From Endomychus coccineus (Eukaryota > Arthropoda > Insecta > Coleoptera > Endomychidae), in NCBI GenBank assembly GCA_958510875.1, contig OY294067.1:263784180-263848179 (forward strand): a stretch of 64,000 nt of DNA. The letters are read 5' to 3'. The notes below the pieces were generated by a model. The model was not told the origin of the DNA. It did no database searches and saw only the letters and a program-made list of their open reading frames with translations. Positions within the stretch are counted from its first letter, which is position 1. The number at the start of each line of letters is the position of its first letter. This document shows positions 1-12,952 of the stretch, piece after piece. The translations under genes and the position numbers were made by a program.

Positions 1-300
1 ATCGTGATTAGCGACTCCGGAAAATGCTCGCTCCGCCGAGCGAGAATTTGTTGCATATTATGAAGAAAATAAAACGAATTTCTAGAAGATGACGTAGAAA
101 TGCAGGGCCCAGAGACCCGGAAATACCCCCAGGTAATTTGTGGAACTTTTTGAGTGTCCTAATCGTGATCGGCGACTTCGAAATCTCCTGATAGCCAGAA
201 TTTGTTAAATATCATGAAGAAAAATCAATAAATTCCTAGAAGATGACATAGATATCCAGTTTCCGGATATCCCCAGGTATTGCAGGAGAGTTTTTGCATA
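1..300. repeat. Degenerate tandem repeat, about 150-160 bp unit
   Basis: Two diverged head-to-tail copies are visible (about 1-160 and 161-300). Each opens with an ATCGTGAT-GCGACT-like stretch, followed by AGAATTTGTT, ATATYATGAAGAAAA, CTAGAAGATGAC and a CCCCAGGTA block. A weaker echo of the first motif (TTCGTGATCCAGCGACC) lies near 463, so the array may run on in decayed form. The window starts inside it, so the left edge is unknown. I do not recognise the family. Confidence 0.55.
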
Positions 301-828
301 TCGTTATCATCATCATTCATTAACGACATTTATATCCTCACTCGAATGATCGACAAGCATCAACAAATAATTTTTTATGAAATTCATCGATATCCAAAGC
401 GTCAAGATAGTATACAGCAGGGTTGGTTCAAGGGGACCTTAGGGAATATTTTGGAGATCATATTCGTGATCCAGCGACCCCAAAAACCTCGGAAAAACCA
501 ATTCGAGTTTGTTTTTTTATTCGGCTCAAAAAATGTACTCAGAAAAATGCATTTCTTGGCTAAAGAAGTTAAGTAAGTAAATAAAGTTTTTCCGCAAAAA
601 GCATGCACATCACATAATTTTCAAATTACCTTCCCCGAATCGAATGCAGAAAACCTCATCTCAATCCATTCAACTCCGCCAGTAATGGAAGGTTGGACCT
701 ATTTTAGTGTTTTATTTTCTCAACTACTATAGTAGTAATCTAAGTGAACGATTAATTCTAGTGGCTATATAAATGTTCCAAATTCAGTATATGAGTATAA
801 ATAATAAATACTGATATTATGATAAAAA

Positions 829-2620
829 CAGCGGTTCTCAAACTTCCACGTTGGGGACCCCCTTTTTTACGTTGAATAATTCTGCACCCCCTGCATCACG
901 AACTTTCTGGATTTGGAACATGCGATTATAAATGCAGCAGTAGTCAATTTATAGTTGTGTTGTAGAGACTGAGTTACATAAGAGAGTTGTCAGTTGAAAT
1001 TCAACATTATTGTATATACACGTTCACGTTTAGTAAGGCAAACATAACCTCAAGGGCAAATAAAAGCTTATCAGTGCTAAAAGTTTCGGTGCAGATATCA
1101 TAAATCCCAGTGAGGTGGAGAGGTATTCAGAGACTCTGAACAATGAATATGTCGATAATCCCTGTAAAGAGCTTGCATGAAAACTTGGATCTTTCAAGAA
1201 ACAACAACAACAAGTCGAATTCCCACGAAGCTGTCACAGTAAATGACGTAGCTTTATTGGCATTACAAAAGGGGCTCATAGGGTTGCAGAGCAACTCAGG
1301 TCACCAGCTGCCATAGACATGGTAGGAACAACGTTTTGTGGAATCCATGCTACACAACTCAAGAATATACCTCTGTCAAAGGATACATATTCCAATTAAC
1401 TAAGTATTTGAGAATATTCAGCAAAAGATTAAATCTGAGTTAGTTGGAAAATTATTAGCCAAACAACTTGATGGAGCAACATACAGCAGTAACGATTCTT
1501 GATAGATTTGCTATATCAGATTCTGTCAAGGAGCTGTAATTGTTGAAGAGTTGCAAATTTTGCAAGCCCATACGGAAGAGCAGCTGCTGTCGTGTTGTTT
1601 ATGTGTTTCTGCAAACGTAATTAAGGAAAACTTAACTATTATTGAATTGCAAATCACAAATGATGCTATTATAAGCGTAAACTTGCAGTGAGAGGTTTGT
1701 GTTCTGTTCGAATTTGCACCGAGGGAGTAAAAACCATGTCTGGTGGATATAACAGTTTAAAAGCACTTGAGATGAAGTTATCTCCAAGCGTAATCTGGAA
1801 ACACTGCATTGTCAATCGCTAAGTCCCGAGCTTGATATTGTTTTGATATTGATAATGTTTGTACATAGTTAATTATACAAAAACCAGAACACAAAAATTC
1901 AGAATTTGCTGTTTTATTCTTCATTCAGGTGGATGTCACGCGGTACGGAGTTCAACGCGTCTACCAACTGAAAAATTAATAATTATTAGGCGAGTAGTCA
2001 TAAGTATCAGGAAGATTTCTACGATAATTCATTCCCAATAAAGTTCTTTTACTTAATGAACTTATTCGAAAAATTCAATTCACTTAATCTTCAACTTGAT
2101 GGAAATAAAAAAATATATTCGATTCAAATGAAAAGGTCAATGCTCTTTGTGACACAATAGTATACCAATAAAACTTAAAAGAATTCTTTTTGGGATGTTC
2201 CTCGCAATATGTTGAATTATCCAGATTTATCCGGTGCAGGTAAAGGGTCATTTAGATAGATACCGTGAGCACTACTTTCAGCAAATTATTTTTCGCAGAA
2301 GAAGATGATAATTACGTTCCTTGGGTAGTAAATTCATTTGAAAGTACACCTCTAACGACCTATATATACCAAAAAATGAAGAACTGAAGCATAGGTCTTT
2401 AAGTATAGCAGAAAATTCAAAGTTTTTTACTGAGTAATAAACAAATTTATGAAGTGAACTGTCATAAACTATTCTCTTATTACAGCTACTATTACTTCTT
2501 ACCTCTGCGAAATTGGTTTTCTCGATTGAGCTATTTTAAATGTCTGAATATAGAAACACATTTCAAATAGGAAAGGAGGCAATTGTATGTATTTAGAATA
2601 TCAAACCAAACTTCGTCAGG
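829..2620 (+). mobile_element. Decayed hAT DNA transposon (transposase relic)
   Basis: CAGCGGTTCTCAAACTT at 829 is a typical hAT 5' terminus. Downstream, fragments read like a hAT transposase in order. About 1270-1400 matches the block that follows the N-terminal zinc finger ('..AAIDMVG..' then '..LKNIPLSKDTYSN'). About 1715-1830 gives 'CTEGVKTMSGGYNSLKA' then 'IWKHCIVNR', the TDGA...CxxHR region. About 2310-2560 carries a C-terminal PWV..F and YLCEIGF-like motif of the dimerisation domain. Many stops and frame shifts make it non-functional. No matching 3' terminal inverted repeat was found, so the right edge is approximate. Family known; superfamily call by motif reading. Confidence 0.5.
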
Positions 2621-2749
2621 ATCTATACTCAGAAGCAGTAATATATTGATCATTAGATCTATGATGTTTGTGAATTTAAATTTAAAATTCATTCTGATGT
2701 CTTGTTCTATATGTTTCACTTCGCCCAAAATCCTCATCCCAGATAGAGG

Positions 2750-3650
2750 GGATGGAGTAACGAAACTCTCAGCCTACTGTCACCAGGAGGCTTGTATGGT
2801 TCACAGACGGGTTCAAGGTCAGGCTTCTGGGGTGGGAGTGTACCTAAAAGACCAAAGGTCACTATCTCAGTGACTCTCGATTTTTCAGGCGCAATATTGA
2901 CTTGTGCCATGTGAAACAAGAGAAGAAACTATGTAAATATACATTCGAACAGACAGCCGGTCGGCTCTGTTAGCTCTCAAGTCGAGTCACATCAAGGTTT
3001 GTCAAAGAATGCAGAGATACATCAGCTGAACTAGCCAGGAGAAATGAAGTTCAACTCATCTGGGTCCTTGGACACAGTGGAGTTGAAGAAAATGAAATAG
3101 CCGACTCCTTGGCCAGGCGGAAGTCGTCTGGCGCCCCTGTCGGACCGGAGCCAATAGTCACTTTATCAAATTGCGTGGGGGTTTCGCCCTTCAAGGCCAA
3201 TATAACAAAGAGTGGTCTGAACTGTGGCGAGAATCAACATGCATGAGGCAGGCCAAGCTCTTCATCGAAGAACCTGTGCCTAAGCTCTATAAGAAACTCC
3301 TTTCTCTGAAGAGAAGGGACATCAAAGAGATGACTGGACTCCTAACCGGTCACTGTCGTCTTAACAATCACCTTCATACTATCGGCATCGCCAATGAAAA
3401 TGCAGAGAAGCGGATGGAACTGCCTCTCACATCCTGTTGGAATGTCCTGCATTGACATCCCTCAGGCATCTTCACTTCGGAGTATCAAAACTGCTCCCAG
3501 AAGAACTTGTAGAAGCCAGCGATTGCAATATTCTGGGTTTCTGGCGGCCCCAAACCTGCTACAATAAAATAGCCTCCTGACCATGGGACGTACAATGGGC
3601 CCAACTGAGTTGGCTGAGTGCATTTAGGGGTTGGAACCCCTCCCCTCAAA
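2750..3650 (+). mobile_element. 3' end of an RNase H-bearing LINE (I/R1/Loa-like), decayed
   Basis: A 5'-truncated non-LTR retrotransposon relic. About 2795-2880 reads as the first RNase H motif (YTDGS.. like). About 2955-2990 gives a 'TDSRSALLAL' motif. About 3055-3150 gives 'IWVLGHSGVEENEIADSLARR', the hallmark C-terminal RNase H motif with its His and Asp. The open frame 3171-3455 (94 codons) continues with the region typical of these LINEs after RNase H ('MRQAKLF..EEP', 'LLTGHCRLNNHLHTIG'). The body ends with a short ATGATGATG run near 3650, consistent with a LINE 3' tail. Frame changes and stops show it is dead. Confidence 0.65.
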
Positions 3651-3659
3651 TGATGATGA

Positions 3660-4590
3660 TGTCTTGTTCATTCATTCGATGCTATGCACTCCATCTCCCA
3701 GCTACATTTTCAGCGCCCTAAGGTTCAAGAACCGTTGGATGAAAATAAAACGAAACCCTGTCCTACTATACCACTCTAGTTATTTTGAATTACATTATCA
3801 ACAAGATGAATTAACGCAAACTTCAGATAAGTTGTTACTTTTTGATATTCCATTTAAAGTCGCTTAGTCAAATATTAAAACATTAATGAAATAGTTTTGC
3901 AATTCTGAAATTACGGATTAAAACAAAGTGATGTTTAACAAAATGATTGCATATTCCTTCATTTTAGAGAATGAAAGTCAATGCCACGCAAATGTCAGAG
4001 GAGAAAACACATCGAAGTCTCAACAACTTCAGAGTGAAATTGGTTAAGGAAGTCTTGCAGCAGTAATGAAAATGCTTCCACTGGGATAACCGTTTGGAAT
4101 GAAATGCAGAATAAGTCCTAATTGAAATGAATTACTTCGTCTAAATCAGGACATTAACCTCCGACCTTCACACGTTCATGGAAAACGGTAGATGTTTATT
4201 TCATGAAGTACAATGAATCATGAGGTTTAATTTGATTATAAATAAATCATCGAAACTCTTGTTCTGCAATATCTTTTTTCTTCAAGGGAAGTCGACATGA
4301 AAAATATGTTCTGGATTTTCAGGCAAATATTCGTGCCTTTCTAAATGAGTTTAGATGTCTGCTCTCATGTATATAACCTATCGATCATGAAGATTTGAAA
4401 TTTAGCAAATCGCTGAATGGTTTGTTGGTTTTGTTTTGGAAAGCGATAGCAGTTATTCAAATCTATTTTTTAGGCCGATTACAATACTGCCTTCACACTA
4501 CATATAATGAGGAATATAGAAACGACAAAACAACATCACCAATCGATATTTAGAAAAAGATTGAGTGGACACGAGTTCCGATGATTTACT
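3660..4590. other. Unassigned AT-rich DNA
   Basis: No gene or family recognised. A 78-codon open frame at 3631-3867 straddles the LINE tail and has no motif, so I do not call it. Confidence 0.5.
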
Positions 4591-4599
4591 CTGAATTAA

Positions 4600-6220
4600 A
4601 TGAAACCACAGTCATTCCATTCATATAATAAACATATATTCAATATTTGTTTTAGTACCGGTAATCCATTACAATTAAAGCTGGTTAGAATAGAAGCTAT
4701 ACATGAAAAAGGAGATAAATGTGCTATCACCAACTATAGGCTAATTGCACTTCTGTCAAATATTAATAAAATCTTAGAGAAAATACTATATAATAAAATT
4801 GTTATAATATAAAATTATCACTGAAAATCAAAATGGTTATTGGATCGATAAGCAACGATAATTCCATTGCAGCAATATTCCCCCATTTAAGCAAAGCGTT
4901 CGTTAGAGTTGACCATAACATATTAGTCAGAAAACTGCATACGCAGGGGATAAGAGGGATTTGCTTATCATCAGTCTAATCATACTTAAAGATTGGAAAC
5001 AGTGCGCTTATGATAGTAATATGTCGGGAAATACCTTCCGATTAAATACTAGAAACGTTGTCAGAGGCGTCCCTCAGGGAAAATTCCGGGCCTCTTCTAT
5101 CTCATTATATAAAAATGATCTATCAACTGCTATCCGAGAGCCGGTTTCCAAATTTGCGTACAATCTAGTATACGGAGTGTTGACAAAAAGGAGAACTTGA
5201 TGGAAAAAATTCAAACTACGATCCACTTACTGGAACAATGGTTTGGTTCCAATAATTTACAGGTAAATGTGAATAAAACGCAGTTATTGAATTTTTGATT
5301 TTGGGCAAAAACAACCAAATTATGTATTCTTCAGAAGAATGGATTAATAGAATCACAACCTGTAGTGTAGTTCTTAGGATTTCATATCGATTCAAGATTA
5401 GATTGGCATTACCACTTAGAAGATTAAGCGTTAAATTCAGCAAAACATGCATATGCTCTGAGAACCTTAGTTATTCTGTAAATGAGAAAACAGCTTTTGT
5501 TGCCTACTTCGAGTACATTCAATCTCGTCTAAAATACGACATAGTTGCTTGGTGAAATCAGACGAATATTCAGACTTCAGAAGAAATGCTTACGAATCAT
5601 ATTTCTGTCGTTAAAAACTGACAGTTGCAAGCAATTTTTCATTGATAAAAATATAATCACTATTACCGGTCTCTATATCTATGAATCCGTTATATTCATC
5701 AAAAAAATCCCCAGCTCTGCGAATGTTGCAGTATAGAGCATTCATGTGATACAAGAAATAAAAAGACTTTGGTTAGAGATAAGCCAAAAATATTCTTACA
5801 TCCGGAAAAATATTTCATACAATATATACTGAAAATTTATAATAAAATGCCAAGTTTCATAAAGGAGGAAAGTCTCAACAAAATAAAAGTATCTCTGAGA
5901 AACTGTTCAACAACAAATGCATATTATAATTCAACAGAGTTTCTGAATGACAATAATTTCCTCACATGATTTCCTTCATAACATAAGTTATTATTTCCAC
6001 ATGTCTTGAATGTTATTGTTACAGGAATCTAGAAATCTCAAACTATCTGTTTTGTTATAGTTCTACGTCCCACTAGATATTCAATCATAGCACCTACACA
6101 TTTTGAACTATAATAATTCTATTCTTAAATGTATTAAATGAAGTACTTACGCAGTGTATGTTTATGACAAATTATATGTACCACCCATGTACCCTTGGAA
6201 TAAATTCTATTCTATTCTAT
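4600..6220 (+). mobile_element. Decayed Jockey/CR1-type LINE, RT part
   Basis: Successive fragments in three frames follow the order of a LINE reverse transcriptase. At 4690-4800 there is a 'KGDKCAITNYR.IALLSNINKILEKILYNKI' type motif block. About 4880-4950 is a degraded 'LSKAF..VDHNIL' block. At 5065-5200 'GVPQG' is followed by a damaged 'YADD' region. At 5300-5560 comes the post-RT thumb ending '..YIQSRLKYDIVAW', and at 5545-5970 the C-terminal region ('RLQKKCLRIIF', 'FIDKNIITITGLYIYE'). The copy ends at about 6200-6220 in an AATAAATTCTATTCTATTCTAT tail. Endonuclease domain absent (5' truncated). Several stops; inactive. Confidence 0.75.
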
Positions 6221-7120
6221 CAGTATTATCAAATAGCGTGCTCAAATATTCTAGACGTGTATTACAACAGTACATTTCTAGATGAATTATAATTCAGCTC
6301 AAATAGTCTATTATTGAATAACACAGATAAATTGACTTTTATCTATAATCACCCTGTTTCTACTACTTAGGCTATACACCTAAGCTAAAACAAATACATA
6401 TCGTGAACGAGTCAAGGAAAGAGAAATCGGACAACAATTGAACAGGGGAACAAATATAATCTAAAAATCCTGGAATCACGCTTCAAATGAACTGAGAAGT
6501 AGAATACTAGATAATTCAGAACGAGGGAATGGAAACTGATCTGGTATGTTTTGTCAACATAAGAGACAGAATCGAGATGAATAGATTTAATATCAATTAC
6601 ATCCACTTATACCAAATGAAAGAACGTAGCTTCGATTTCAATTCAATAAATTTCTCACTCTCATACTTTCCCTTATCCTCTCGCATGTTATTTCTTGTTT
6701 GTGTCACTATCATTCAGGATTTATGTCAGATCAGATTAAATCATAAACAATTCCTTTTTCTAGCATCACAGTCGTCCAATCTCGTCTTGATAAAGGAACA
6801 GTAACTTAATGTCATTATAAACTTTCTGAAGTTGGAGAATAAAACAGTGTGGTGATACAATTTGTCAGCATTGATTAATAAAATGAAATAATACAACTTG
6901 TGTAAATTCCAGTTTTCTTCATAACTTCGGAAAGCTCAAAATGATTTTACACAACTAAACGCCGTAGATAATTTAAAGCATCACAGAAAGACGACTCTAT
7001 GAAGATATTGCCAATCAGCACAAAGAATGGCATCCCAAAAGTGGACATCAGCTTGCCCGAGAATGTTACCTGTAATAGAGGATAAGACGTTGACGAGGAT
7101 GGTGTTGCTCCGTAAGATAA
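6221..7120. other. Unassigned AT-rich DNA
   Basis: Short open frames only, with no motifs. A 129-codon minus-strand frame at 6947-7336 shows no recognisable domain and runs into the hAT-associated GCATATTTT repeats. Confidence 0.45.
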
Positions 7121-7129
7121 TAACTCTAT

Positions 7130-8770
7130 CATAACTAGGGACATCCAAATATTCAAAGCGCATATTTTGCATATTAAAGCCATTTTTTGAGGTTTTGCAT
7201 ATATCCTTAATAAATAGCATATTGTACATAATTGAAAGAATTTTGAGTAAAAAGGTTCAAGAAAAATAATTTTTATGAACCCCGCTATCATTGAGAAGTA
7301 ATTTATTATTTCATTTGCAGTTCTTAAGAATTCCAAGTAGAATGCCTGCGGTCGTTCATGAGAGGTACAAGAGGTATTCCCTGTCTTAAATTCAGTGAAT
7401 TCAAAATAGGACGTTTTGAACCCCTAACAGGGACGCTTTCGTTTCATATTTTGAACTTATTTGTTAGGGATTCAGATCTAAGTATTGATGTAATTGGTTT
7501 TTAATTCGATATTTCAAATTTGTTTTTTTTATTGCAGGTACCATGCGATAAAAAATTCCAAATAAGCCAACCCGAGAAAACTTCTGCTCATATTGCTAAT
7601 TTGGGTAAGATGAATTCTGGAGACGTGTCATAACCCACATGAACGTAATATTTTCAACCCATGTCCAAAACAATGAACGAACAAGACATCTTTAACCGAG
7701 ACCTATGTCATGCGATGATGATGTCAAATATTCCCCTGTGTTCTTAGCGACGAGATTCTGCCAAAATCTCACCTCATTGCTTCTAAAAAGCCAGATAGGT
7801 TCAAGAAGAATTACCAACATATTTTCTTCCTACACCAGCTCCTGGAGATAATTTTTAGCTCATTTTGTCAGATGCACATATACAAGAAATAAGCCGGGCG
7901 AAATTTCAAAATCTTTTTCCGAACTTGATACATGTAGCAGGCCATGCTCACGCTCCAAATAAGCTTGCTGAAGAGATAAGTAAACATTTTCCCTCTTTTA
8001 TATATTTCAATTTCCAATATTCCTTAGAGCGCATATAAGTGTTCAGCTCTAAAACTACCAAACAATCCTCTTCCACCTCAACCTGTCATTAAAGATGGGG
8101 CACTTGAATGAAAGCCGCTTTTCTTTGCAAGAATTTCGGCCAACTAAAAGATCTAATTTCAGAATTGTCTGATGAATGTTACCATTCCCTCACTGATGTT
8201 AAGCAATTATTCGAAAACAAAGAAATAAAACAACAACTTTTGTTTGAAAAAACTTTGTTGCTAAAACAATAACACAAATGGGGGAATCTAAGTTGCCATT
8301 AACCCGAACTGTAGAGCTAGTAACTGTCGCAGCCGAGAAGAGGGGCAAAATTTTCCAAAAATTGAAATATGTGATAGAAAAATATGGGGAATTCGGTTTC
8401 TTATCGAAACAGCTAATATTTTGGAGGGACAATTTACTGGATCCATTGTTTGGGATCGTGTAATATTAAATCATTTTGAAAACACCCGTATTACATCGGC
8501 TGATGTGGAAAGGTGTTTTTCCATATATAAATTTTCATATATAAATTTTTGTATGCTGACAGGAGACAACAATTTTTAATTGAGAACTTGCTTTGTGTAA
8601 TGAATTTATATTTAGGGTTAGTTCAGTAAGTAGAAAAATTTTAATAAAATTAAATATTTATTTTCAGGTAAATCAAAAAAATTTTGTATTTTAAGTATTT
8701 TTTTATTTGCATATTTTCAACATTTTGCATATTTTGACTGAATGATTCGCATATTTTTGAGTTTTCCACT
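7130..8770 (+). mobile_element. Decayed hAT transposon with CGGBP-like/BED-type N-terminus
   Basis: About 7540-7600 encodes 'VPCDKKFQISQPEKTSAHIANLGK', resembling the BED/CGGBP1-like N-terminus of a hAT clade. About 8040-8110 ('YKCSALKLPNNPLPPQPVI') fits the block before the RWGTW-like motif. About 8460-8530 ('NTRITSADVERCFSIY') is the classic C-terminal hAT dimerisation motif. Both sides carry GCATATTTT-type repeats, in opposite orientation (about 7160-7230 and 8690-8770), which may be subterminal repeats. The frame is broken throughout. Assignment rests on motif order; edges approximate. Confidence 0.6.
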
Positions 8771-8779
8771 TGCATATTT

Positions 8780-9900
8780 GGGTTTCCTAATCATAATATA
8801 ACATAGTTAGATATCTAAATGTTTCATAGATGAGCTAAGCCAAACATCTATTTATAATAATGATAATAATAATAATAAATGGTGTTTATTTAACAATTTT
8901 AAATATTTCCAATGAAATTTGCTGGCATGCTGTTGATGATGTTGAATATAGTTAGAGAATCGGGTTACATAGTGATAAGTTATCATAAGTGACCATGTTC
9001 AGTGATCGTAGTGATTATACAGGAGGTTTACAAAAAAGTTTTTTAACACCCTGTGATTCTCGAAATTACGGTTCCTTCCATAAAAATCTGTAATTTGGAA
9101 GGTACAAACGTGTGGCTAAAAAATTAATAAAATCTAACTGAGACTTTTCTACTTATTTGAAGAAAGGTGAAAAAACGAATCATTCTTGAAGCCCCCTAGC
9201 ACCCAAACCAAGCAACTTTGTATACAGGTGAGAAGCTTGTGCTCTTCCATTGTGAACGCCATTTTCGGACATCCTGTATATATAGAAGCCATTCGAAGTA
9301 ATTTTTTGTTAAGTTAGTACCAGAATGGAATGGTTGTTTCCAATCATAATACGACCAGCTAATCTGATGAATTTCTGATCAACCGATCGAGAACTTCAAG
9401 ATTCCATACACTTTCCCCATGCACCTTAAAAGAACAGCAATTCTAGTCAAGTTAAGTTCGTTCGATGTTTGGTTTCGAATTGGTGGAGGTGCCGGGGTGG
9501 TTCATAAGATGGATAATTAAAAATAATAACGTTGAAATTTACCGTTAAGAATTTCTCTTCATTAGTATTAAGCTGATCCTAAAATTCCACTCTCTTACCC
9601 GCGGCATGAGGAACTGTGTATGAAATACAACGATCGGCTATAAATATAGAGGTCTAATTTGATCATTAAAACCCTCGCCACCAGCTTACATTTCGATACA
9701 TTGCTTTTTAACTTCGTCAATTTTTGTTTCCCACATGATTTAGCGGAATCCGTTTGTTAAGTGGAGAAGAAGCTAACAGCCTCCTGGTTACAAGATAATA
9801 ATGATTGATAATCGATGAAATTACATATATTTAGCTTGAAATAACCAGCAAATCCTTCAAAAACCCCAATAATATAATGCTACAGAAAATTAAAACCTTT
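8780..9900. other. Unassigned AT-rich DNA with a short AAT microsatellite
   Basis: An (ATA/AAT)n run lies at about 8855-8882. Short TTTTTTAACACCCTGT and GGACATCCTGTATA stretches (about 9040 and 9270) face each other and could be the ends of a small decayed element, but I cannot define it. No coding potential seen. Confidence 0.4.
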
Positions 9901-10869
9901 TTAAACTATAAATGGGATTTTTGCTTCACCAATTTAGTTCAGTACAAATATTTCCATTGTTTCGATTTGATTTGTTCTCGGCAAGATCAGCAATAGCTAA
10001 CAACTTCTCATTATTGATGCTGCAACTTCAAATTTTCGCAATTTCTTTCGAACAATCTGGATCAAATGTTTTTCAAGTTGTACTCATTAACCCTATTAGT
10101 TAACGTACAATTACTTATAAATATGTAAGAAATTAGATATAAATAAATATATGGATGTATTCATTTATTTCATGTCAATTTTACCAGGTTACAATGGTAA
10201 GGTCTCTCTAGTCTGAATCAATCAGTGATATCACAAGCAAAATAGTTCTACATAGCTGTTTCACTCTTCTCATGGAGCTCATCAGTAAAACGAGAACGTT
10301 TGCAACGTACCAACAGTATGGTAAAATGACCAAAATATCTCACGCCATCTACGAATAGATGTACCACTAAGGAATCAGAAAATGTACTCGATTGACTGTT
10401 GCAATTGCTAGATTGGAAATTTTAGCATAAGAAAATGATATTGCGAATATGGAATACATTTTTTTAATGTTATCTTTGAAGGTGAATAGTTTTTTTCTTA
10501 GCTCAAATTCATAATATAACAGGGTACGAAAATTGATGATACGTACTGAAAACAATATTCGGAAAATTGGGCCATATTCTTCGTATGAATACATAAGTTA
10601 TTTAAATTTCTCCCCATAAATCCTTTATGTTTATGTTAAATTAAAGATTAAAGTACCAAAAATTAAACCGAAGATATTAATTGAATTACATGAAATGTAA
10701 TAATGTGGAAATTATTATAGAGTTGAATTTAAAATGTTTATAGAAGTAGAAAGAAATTTAAGTAGGAAATGGATTATCTGATATTGACTGCTTGCCAGAC
10801 ACTTTATGATCCATTGAAATGGAAGATCTCATATTGAACTATAAAAAATTTTCTAGTAACCGCCATGGT

Positions 10870-11575
10870 ATGAGGAAAATACAACTGCACGCTTGGAGAT
10901 TGAATGCAAGATGCTCAGAACCTGGTAATAACATGGATGGATTCAGAGGGACTGAATATCAGTCCCCATAAAGCCAACATAGCAGCATTCACTCGCAAAC
11001 GCAAATAAGAGGGCTTGGGACCCCTGAAGATTCGAGGAGAAACTGTACATATAAAAGGCGAAGTTAAATATCTCGAGGTGACACTAGACTTGAAACTGAC
11101 TTGGAACCAACATCTGGTAAAAGTAATTAAATTATTTGTGGCCACACGCTCCTTCGGGAAAAAATGGGGGCTACGACCGAACATGCTCTACTGGTTGTAT
11201 AACAGTATGGTTAAACCCGCAATAATATACACTTTTTTGATATGGTGACCTGATCACGACCATGACAAGACTAATCAAGGTCCAGGGACTTGCATGTCTT
11301 GGGATCAAAGAGGTCATGAAATCAATGCCCACTGCAGCAATAGAGACACCACTGGAATTACCTCTCCTCCAATCGGAAATCCAAGCAGAGGTAAAGCTTG
11401 GTGCCTTCAGAATACAAAATACATTGGAGAATGTTCACATTGAGCCAGGACAAATGAGCATTGTAAAAATCGTGACCAAGGAAGTATTAGGCATGAGAAC
11501 AGATCACATTTCAGAGCGATACTCTTTTAACATGAACTATTATTTTGTAACGTTACTAATCGATCTAAATTAGAG
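10870..11575 (+). mobile_element. RNase H-class LINE, RT 3' portion, decayed
   Basis: Two adjacent frames, 11015-11248 and 11262-11573, encode the region after the RT catalytic motif. First comes 'GEVKYLEVTLDLKLTWNQHL' followed by '..YNSMVKPAIIYTFLIW'. The second has 'KVQGLACLGI' and 'TAAIETPLELPLLQ', typical of LINEs that carry a downstream RNase H. Upstream, 10900-11010 gives a broken 'ISPHKANIAAFTRKRK' stretch. A frame break lies at about 11248-11262. It is absent from the matching place in arm B, so it probably inserted after the duplication or was lost from B. Confidence 0.65.
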
Positions 11576-11584
11576 ATCTTGAAA

Positions 11585-11705
11585 TTGACCTGAAGGTACC
11601 AACATATGAGACTTTTGAGAAAAATTGTAACATTCCACTGCTAGCTCACATGATGTTCTTCAAATATTATAGGTTCCCCTCCCGTCTAGCCAAAATATAA
11701 TATTT
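11585..11705 (+). mobile_element. 3' end of LINE family also seen at 18.4-19.3 and 60.9-61.5 kb
   Basis: The stretch with CATTCCACTGCTAGCTCA, ATGTTCTTCAAA and GTCTAGCCAAAATATAA matches the 3' ends at 19185-19260 (plus), 26690-26790 (minus) and 60905-60960 (minus). It is short and non-coding on its own. It matters mainly because the same fragment sits in both arms of the inverted duplication. Confidence 0.6.
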
Positions 11706-12939
11706 CATTAAATTATCTCTGTTTTTATATATTTCTACAGCTTCCAATGTTCCCAAGTAAGATTCGTCGATCAAAAAATCGGCACGTTCACTCTCAAAAT
11801 GCAATATTCTTTAAAAAATATAGGACGTTGAAAAAAAATGGCAGAATGGACTTTGGATAATACAATCGATAGATTGAAAATGCCATTTTCGGTCGAAAAA
11901 ATTCCCGGTACGTCTGGTTGAGTTTTACAACTAGTTTTACGTAGTTTAAATTTGTGTGATGTTTTCATTCTTTATTGATTTTCAACTCTTATGATGGACT
12001 CTTCGACATTTCCAATAGAGGTATCAAGTTAACCATCCCAATGAGCACCTAAAGCTTTTATAAAATCGTAATTAGTTTGAATCAGGATAAACACATATCT
12101 ATTTCCGGTGTTCATGATTCCAGCAATCACACTATATAGGAAGGGATTTTACAGCGCTATGAATCAATGTCTTTACGTATACACATACCATTTCATTTAT
12201 GAAGTACGTCTGGATCTCTGAAATATTTGGTCTGCTGCGTAAAGGGAATTCATTCAAGTTGAATAGTTCTAACAGATGAACGTATGCTACTGTGAAGGCT
12301 CGGCTTATCCTCTTGCCGCAAGATACTTGTTTGGATTCATGTCTTTTTGATGTTACTCCATCTACGATCCGAGAATACTAAGAACAAACCTGAGCGCCGA
12401 GGAATAAAAAATTTTAGAAAAATGACTTCATGGCATATTCGCAAATATACTCCAGAAATTCTCGAAAAATAGCAATAAAGTACGAAATGAGTACACTATA
12501 AAAAATATCACTGTAAAATTACATAAACAGTCATACAATGGCGTATTTGTTACATAGAATTATGTAATCATTTTTAAATGAATCTATGAAATGATTTGAA
12601 GAAAAATATGTGATAACTTCCATAAGATTAGGTATAATGTATTTTATATACAAAATGTGAAGCTACATATGTATTCAATATTACAATAAATATGTAAAAC
12701 TGTATTTATCAATTCTGTAATTTTGCGATGATACAAGAAATTAAAATAAAAGCACAATTCGGGTTTGCACATACTTATTCAATATAAGCTTTGTACAAGC
12801 ACCTATTATACCAACATTTTTAGAAACAAGGTCAAATTATTAGAAATTTTAAAATAGGTGAAATGAAATCCTAGATAACGCTGATTAGGTTGGTGCCTAA
12901 AACTGAGATGAATCAATATTTTCAGTTGTAGAAAATAAA

Positions 12940-12952
12940 AATATGCATAAGT
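12940..12952. repeat. 13-bp target site duplication (left)
   Basis: AATATGCATAAGT is repeated exactly at 13482-13494, immediately outside the PLE-derived insert. Confidence 0.85.

Noticed and set aside
6947..7336. 129-codon minus-strand frame
   Set aside because: Hydrophobic, AT-driven composition, no family motif; overlaps hAT-like repeats.
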